Part shown: positions 59,386 to 64,000 of the stretch, piece after piece
Layout: each line of letters starts with the position of its first letter
Position numbering within the stretch: position 1 is the first letter of the stretch
DNA from: Liolophura sinensis
Taxonomy: Eukaryota > Mollusca > Polyplacophora > Chitonida > Chitonidae
DNA length: 64,000 nt
Assembly: GCF_032854445.1 (NCBI RefSeq)
Contig: NC_088300.1
Coordinates: 80,021,084 to 80,085,083, forward strand
Direction of reading: 5' to 3'
Notes under the pieces: generated by a model
Database searches by the model: none
Told to the model about the DNA's origin: nothing
What the model saw: the letters and a program-made list of their open reading frames with translations, nothing else
Position numbers and translations under genes: made by a program

Positions 59386-60870
59386 ATGTTTATTATACAC
59401 ACCTGGGTGGGCTGTGGAAGGTGGGTTGTATAATGTTTATGGTACAGACCCAGATGGACTGTGGAAGGTAGGTTGTTGAGTGTTTATTACACAGACCTGG
59501 GTGGGATATGAAAGGTGGGATGTAGTGTGTTTATTATACAGACCTGGATGGGCTGTGGAAGGTGGGTTGTAGAGTGTTTACTGTATGGACCCAGATGGAC
59601 TGTGGAAGGTAGGTTGTCGAGTGTTTATTACACAGACCTGGGTGGGCTGTGGGAGGTGGGTTGTAGAGTGTTTATGGTAGAGACCCAGATGGGCTGTGGA
59701 AGGTAGGTTGTCGAGTGTTTATTACACGGACCTGGGTGGGCTATGAAAGGTGGGATGTAGTGTGTTTATTATACACACCTGGGTGGGCTGTGGAAGGTGG
59801 GTTGTAGAGTGTTTACTGTATGGACCTGGGTGGGCTGTGGAAGGTGGGTTGTAGTGTGTTTATGGTACAGACCCAGATGGACTGTGGGAGGTAAGTTGTC
59901 GAGTGTTTATTACACAGACCTGGGTGGGCTATGAAAGGTGGGTTGTAGTGTGTTTATTGTACTGAGACCTGGGTGGGCTGTGGAAGGGCAGTTGAGTGTT
60001 TATTAAACAGACCTGGGTGGGATATGAAAGGTGGGTTGTACAGTGTTTATCATACAGACCTGGGTGGGCTGTGGAAGGGCAGTTATAGCGTGTTTATTAT
60101 ACAGACCCGGGTGGGCTGTGGAGGGTGGGTTGTAGTGTGTTTATTACACAGACCTGAGTGGGCTGTGGAAGGTGGGTTGTAGTGTGTTTATTATACAGAC
60201 CTGGGTGGGCTGTGGAAGGGAAGTTGTAAGTGTGTTTATTATGCAGACCTGGGTGGGCTGTGGAAGGGCAGTTGTAGAGTGTTTATTAAACAGACCTGGG
60301 TGTGATATGAAAGGTGGGTTGTACAGTGTTTATTATACAGACCCGGGTGGGCTGTGGAGGGTGGGTTGTAGTGTTTATTATACTGACCTGAGTGGGCTGT
60401 GGAAGGTGGGTTGTGGTGTGTTTATTATACAGACCTGAGTGGGCTGTGGAAGGTGGGTTGTAGTGTGTTTATTATACAGACCTGGGTGGGGCTGTGGAGG
60501 GGAAGTTGTAGTGTGTTTATTATACAGCCCTGGGTGGGCTGTGGAAGGGCAGTTGTAGTGTGTTTATTATACTTAACTGGGTGGGCTGTGGAAGGGCAGT
60601 TGTAGTGTGTTTATTATACAGACCTGGGTCGGCTGTGAAAGGTGGGTTGTAGTGCGCTAATTATACAGGCCTGGGTGGACTGTGGAAGGCAGGTTGTCAA
60701 GTGTTTGTTACACAGACCTGGGTGGGCTGTGGAAGGTGGGTTGTAGTGTGTTTATTATACAGACCTGGGTGGGCTGTGAAAGGTGGGTTGGAGTGTGTCT
60801 AGAGGGAGCAGGGTGGGTTATGGACAGTGGGTTGTAGTGTCTGTACACTGTTGAATGGGATATGGAAGTA
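59386..60870. repeat. 47-bp minisatellite, about 30 copies
   Basis: The unit contains TGTTTATTATACAGACCTGG, GTGGGCTGTGGAAGGTGGGT and TGTAG, with variants AGGGCAGTTGTAG and GATATGAAAGGTGGG. The period is not divisible by three, so open frames are short. G-rich on the plus strand. The last 100 bp are strongly diverged. Confidence 0.94.
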
Positions 60871-61019
60871 GGTGTGTAGAGTGACCTGGGTGGGCTAAAG
60901 AGTATGCCTTGTGCGAATATTTGGAAGAGCTACGGAAGGTGGGTTTAATATGTGAAGTGTGTTGATTGTACAGAGAACTGGGTGGGATTTGAAAGGTCTG
61001 GTGTAGTGTGTGCATTATA

Positions 61020-61214
61020 CAGAGAGAATATTGATGTAGAATATTGAGCAGACAGTGTGTAAAATGGCATGTGATGGCAGCAGATGATTCTCCATAGAGA
61101 GGAGAGCTGTGTTTTGATGAGAAAACGGGCCAGACTGCTTCAGCATCTTCTCAACATTCGACTCAAGCTCAATGGCTCCATCAACTTGGTCCAGTTGTTT
61201 GGGATAAACAGTTT
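61020..61214 (-). CDS. Candidate exon, minus strand, unidentified
   Basis: On the minus strand a TATTGTTCTATTTTATAG acceptor is followed by TVYPKQLDQVDGAIELESNV then EKMLKQSGPFSHQN, continuing open to a stop near 61017. The first part is protein-like and helical. No good donor is visible, so it would be a terminal exon or a chance frame. I do not recognise it. Confidence 0.28.
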
Positions 61215-61994
61215 CTATAAAATAGAACAATACACTACTTCCTGTATCCTGTGAATATTGTTAGTAAGGATGGCACAGACTAAAGCCATTGTAAGCATGA
61301 CTGTAGTGCAGTGGGACACTTTGAATGGGACTATGGCTTCACAATAAACATATGTAACGATTAGTGTGTACTTACAGTTGGTATACAGCGTCATAGTGCT
61401 CTACACTAACTGACTTGCACAATTGCACAGTATTACATGGCAAACTACACTTGGTCACATAAATAACAATGCCATTGTTTATATGCACACATTATATTTA
61501 ATACTACTTATAATAAGGCATAAAATTATAGTTGTGTTAATTTGTTTTAGCAGTACTGGACACATGTTTAATATTTTACTCTTTTATATATTAATAGAAA
61601 ATAAAAGCTTTTTAATAAACATATTGAGAGAATGATACCCAGGGACTGTCTGGAAACATAGTCATGTAGCGCCATTCTACAACAAGTACCAAGCTCAGGT
61701 CAGAGAGAATGCTCCCCACGAGTATCCTACATTTGGTACAACAGTTAACCATTGGGGCTGGTTTGAAAGCTTGCCATGATGATACATGTAATTTAACATG
61801 TAAAGGTAACATGAGAAAAAAATGTACAGTGTGACAATTGTTTGTTTGGGATTTGAAACTATGAAAGAGTTTCCTGCCTGTTGAACTTGAGCTCAACACA
61901 AAGTACTGAGGTCGTGAATTTGGTAATTTATGGTACTTAATACACTTACAAAGCACAAAGGATATGAACTTAAACAAGTGTCTCCTTAAAAGAG
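61215..61994. other. No gene recognised
   Basis: AT-rich DNA between the exon candidate and the SINE; nothing supported. Confidence 0.4.
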
Positions 61995-62245
61995 GAAGTT
62001 GTAACTTTTAGCATGAAGGGGATAGTGCAACTACTGATTGACCCATATCAGTATGATGGCTCGGGCGGGGCGCCTTACTTCCCTTCGGTAAAGCGACTCA
62101 GTGAAGCAGCACTAGATAAAAGAGCGGTGGAATTCCGTCCTGCAACAAGGAGGCACATTACCTACACTCTAAGCATTCCGTCATCGTCATATGACTGTAA
62201 AATTGTTAAATATGACTTTAAGCCCCAAGCTACTCACTCACATGG
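61995..62245 (+). mobile_element. SINE, second family, 5'-truncated
   Basis: GGGGATAGTGCAACTACTGA, GGCGCCTTACTTCCCTTCGG, CTCAGTGAAGCAGCACTAGA, TGCAACAAGGAGGCACATTA and the tail GACTGTAAAATTGTTAAATA then CACTCA-like end. It matches the minus-strand copy at 23060-23398. The tRNA head is mostly absent. Confidence 0.85.
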
Positions 62246-62499
62246 CTATACCATCTAACGAACAACATATCTTTACTTTTCCAAAAAGCCAGGAAAGAAA
62301 TTTAATATTATGCTTTCAGCACTTGTAATAAATGTCCCAAAAATTACAAGAATTTGGGTAGCTAATATGTTAACAGAGCATGAGCTATGGAACACGTCTT
62401 TGTGTTGTGTTCTCCATGTGAGCAAAACCTGAGCTTAGTACATGCCGTACATATGCCTGCATGTTGACTAATAAATTCATTTGCTTACGCAATGGCATC

Positions 62500-62760
62500 G
62501 AGTTTTGTAGTTCGAGGAAACTGTCCAGGGTAAACCACCAGCCTTGGGCATGTTTATATTATGTTAGAATGCAAGGCACAGGGTATTGAATGAATGCAAG
62601 ACTGCCCAACAGCACCCTGAGATACTGCATACCGTGACCTATACCAAGTGCCTATGATGTTTGGGAAAGCAGAGATTGCCTGCGAGCACCAGGATTGAAC
62701 CTACACTTTGTTTGTCTGTGAGTTAGAGTCAAGCTGCTAACCATGCTTCATGTAGCTGTG
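62500..62760 (-). mobile_element. Probable old tRNA-derived element
   Basis: On the minus strand AGCATGGTTAGCAGCTTGAC and GGTTCAATCCTGGTGCTC look like eroded A- and B-boxes spaced as in a tRNA. On the plus strand GAGGAAACTGTCCAGGGTAA and CCACCAGCCTTGGGCATG resemble SINE body words. The assignment is weak. Confidence 0.4.
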
Positions 62761-63429
62761 TGCTATTACAAGACAACTTGAGGCATCCATCTGTGGGTAT
62801 GTTGTAGTTGCACCACCCACAATTGTCCCCATTGATGCTTGCCATATGTATGAAGAATGATGACTGAATGATATGTGTTGACCACGGAAGAGTACCTGAT
62901 AAAGTATACTAGAACATGTACCTGGAATGTAAGGATACAGCAATTATATTTATGCTTTACAGGTGAGCCAACAATAAAGGTTGAAAGATGGAACAAAAAT
63001 AAACTTGAAAATTAACCATTTTATTTTGTGATTTTCCTATTTTTGAAGGCTTTTGGATAACATAAATATGTCTTAAACAATTACTGGGACAATCCACATG
63101 TGCCACAAATTAGATGATTTTTGAGTTTTATATTTGCACTGCCTTAAAACATTACAAAAAAAAGAAGATTTTGCCCATAAAACAGAAATATTAACTGATG
63201 AGGCCTAAAGACTCAAAAGTATTGTACATCTGGATACGGTTCAGAGACCTCCAAGTTGCTCCAAAGATGTACAGGAGAAACAGACGGCAGAAATAGTTAA
63301 CTGTTGTATTTCTAATTTAATAATATAAAAGAATACCAGTAAGTTAATGACCATGCAACCTGATGAAGAACTGAGTAATGATTTGTTCACTCAAGACAAC
63401 AAAATTGAATATTATATTCGATTATTATT
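62761..63429. other. No gene recognised
   Basis: AT-rich sequence downstream (minus-strand sense) of the proposed polyadenylation signal; nothing supported. Confidence 0.4.
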
Positions 63430-63447
63430 TTAAATAAAATGACAAAC

Positions 63448-63453
63448 TTTATT
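63448..63453 (-). terminator. Candidate polyadenylation signal AATAAA
   Basis: AATAAA on the minus strand, about 215 bases after the stop codon of the proposed terminal exon. Confidence 0.4.
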
Positions 63454-63667
63454 CGAATGAAGTGATGATTTACAAGAAAACTGATGGATTGTATTGCAAG
63501 CACCGAGATTAAAACCAATTGAGACAACAAGCCTCAACAGAGGTGATTTAGACTACCTGTGCAGAAACAAGGTTTGCGTCACAAATGGTGAAAATATAAA
63601 ATGAAGTGTGAAGTGTTCATCAAAGATGGCAGGATTAATTGCAGATGATGGATTTATCTGTCTCTAG

Positions 63668-63718
63668 TCACTCCAAAATGTTGTCTTCTGTTGTACTCGT
63701 GGGAGGAATGGAGAGGAT
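63668..63718 (-). CDS. Candidate terminal coding exon of an unidentified minus-strand gene
   Basis: A very good acceptor (CATCTATTCTTCTTTTCAG) is followed in one frame by ILSIPPTSTTEDNILE and TGA. An AATAAA lies about 215 bases further on. The other two frames are also open for about the same distance, so the reading frame is uncertain. The rest of the gene would lie beyond position 64000. Confidence 0.38.
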   Translation of the reverse strand: MLSIPPTSTTEDNILE

Positions 63719-64000
63719 CTGAAAAGAAGAATAGATGGTGTTTTAAAGCATAATAACCAAGCAGAATTTGTTGCACGAACAGCATTTATATCTAAAACCA
63801 TCTGGCACTGGGCTGATGTGAACAGGTATCAAAAATAAATAAGAACACATAATGTGGGTAGTGTGTGCACTACATAATAACAACTAACTCTAGAGGAATG
63901 CACTTAACTGAAGCTAATGAGGCAGTCATGAGCACTGACCCAGGAGTTAAAGAGTCAGTTGTGCAGTACATAATTTAATTTGGCTTTTAGGATTTGCAAG

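Overview
This is eukaryotic, metazoan DNA: AT-rich, intron-bearing, and packed with minisatellites and tRNA-derived SINEs. The repeated ACATGTAC-type words and two SINE families, with tails ending ...GGCGTAAAACACCAATCAAATAAAT and ...GACTGTAAAATTGTTAAATATGACTTTAAGC-like sequence, resemble what I know from molluscs. A marine lophotrochozoan, most likely a mollusc, is my best guess; this is inference from repeat style only.

The one gene I recognise lies on the minus strand and covers about 27.2 kb down to 3.1 kb. It is a CRACR2A/EFCAB4B-like gene (EF-hand and coiled-coil regulator of store-operated calcium entry). Eight exons (27155-26894, 24185-24026, 23617-23471, 11767-11677, 6973-6806, 6019-5904, 5163-5092, 3136-3085) join with compatible phases and GT/AG borders into an uninterrupted 353-codon partial CDS: an EF-hand pair, an acidic linker, then a long coiled coil. 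The 3' end, including any Rab-GTPase domain, lies beyond position 1. A separate exon at 11315-11214 has its own ATG, an upstream in-frame stop and a phase-0 donor, and could start a short isoform lacking the EF-hands.

Nearly every intron of this gene carries one or more tandem arrays: 78 bp (3.2-4.7 kb), 28 and 54 bp (6.0-6.7 kb), 27 bp (7.07-9.1 kb), 22/23 bp (9.2-9.6 kb), 81 bp (10.85-11.06 kb), about 100 bp (12.4-12.8 kb), 28 bp (14.1-17.1 kb), 15 bp (18.3-21.8 kb), 36 bp (23.6-23.95 kb) and, in the 5' intron, 30 bp (27.8-28.8 kb). Several have higher-order structure. The 36-bp array is special because it repeats the splice acceptor of exon 3. Unit lengths divisible by three create long but spurious reading frames on both strands.

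From 28.8 to 64 kb the window is mostly intergenic or intronic. It holds a 64-bp array (31.6-32.7 kb), two related arrays of about 70 bp (37.1-37.7 and 39.2-39.7 kb), a 223-bp MITE, a 649-bp PIF/Harbinger deletion derivative with TIRs and a TTA target duplication, a tandemly duplicated tRNA-like sequence, a dead LINE reverse transcriptase, many SINE copies in both orientations, a degenerate satellite with telomere-like GGGTTAGG words (56.2-56.8 kb) and a 47-bp array (59.4-60.8 kb). Weak evidence for other genes consists of a TATA box with a tiny first exon (30.7 kb, plus), a terminal-looking exon (40.4 kb, plus), two phase-matched exons (59.0-59.3 kb, plus), one exon-like segment (61.2 kb, minus) and a terminal exon with a polyadenylation signal (63.7 kb, minus). 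I could not name any of these.
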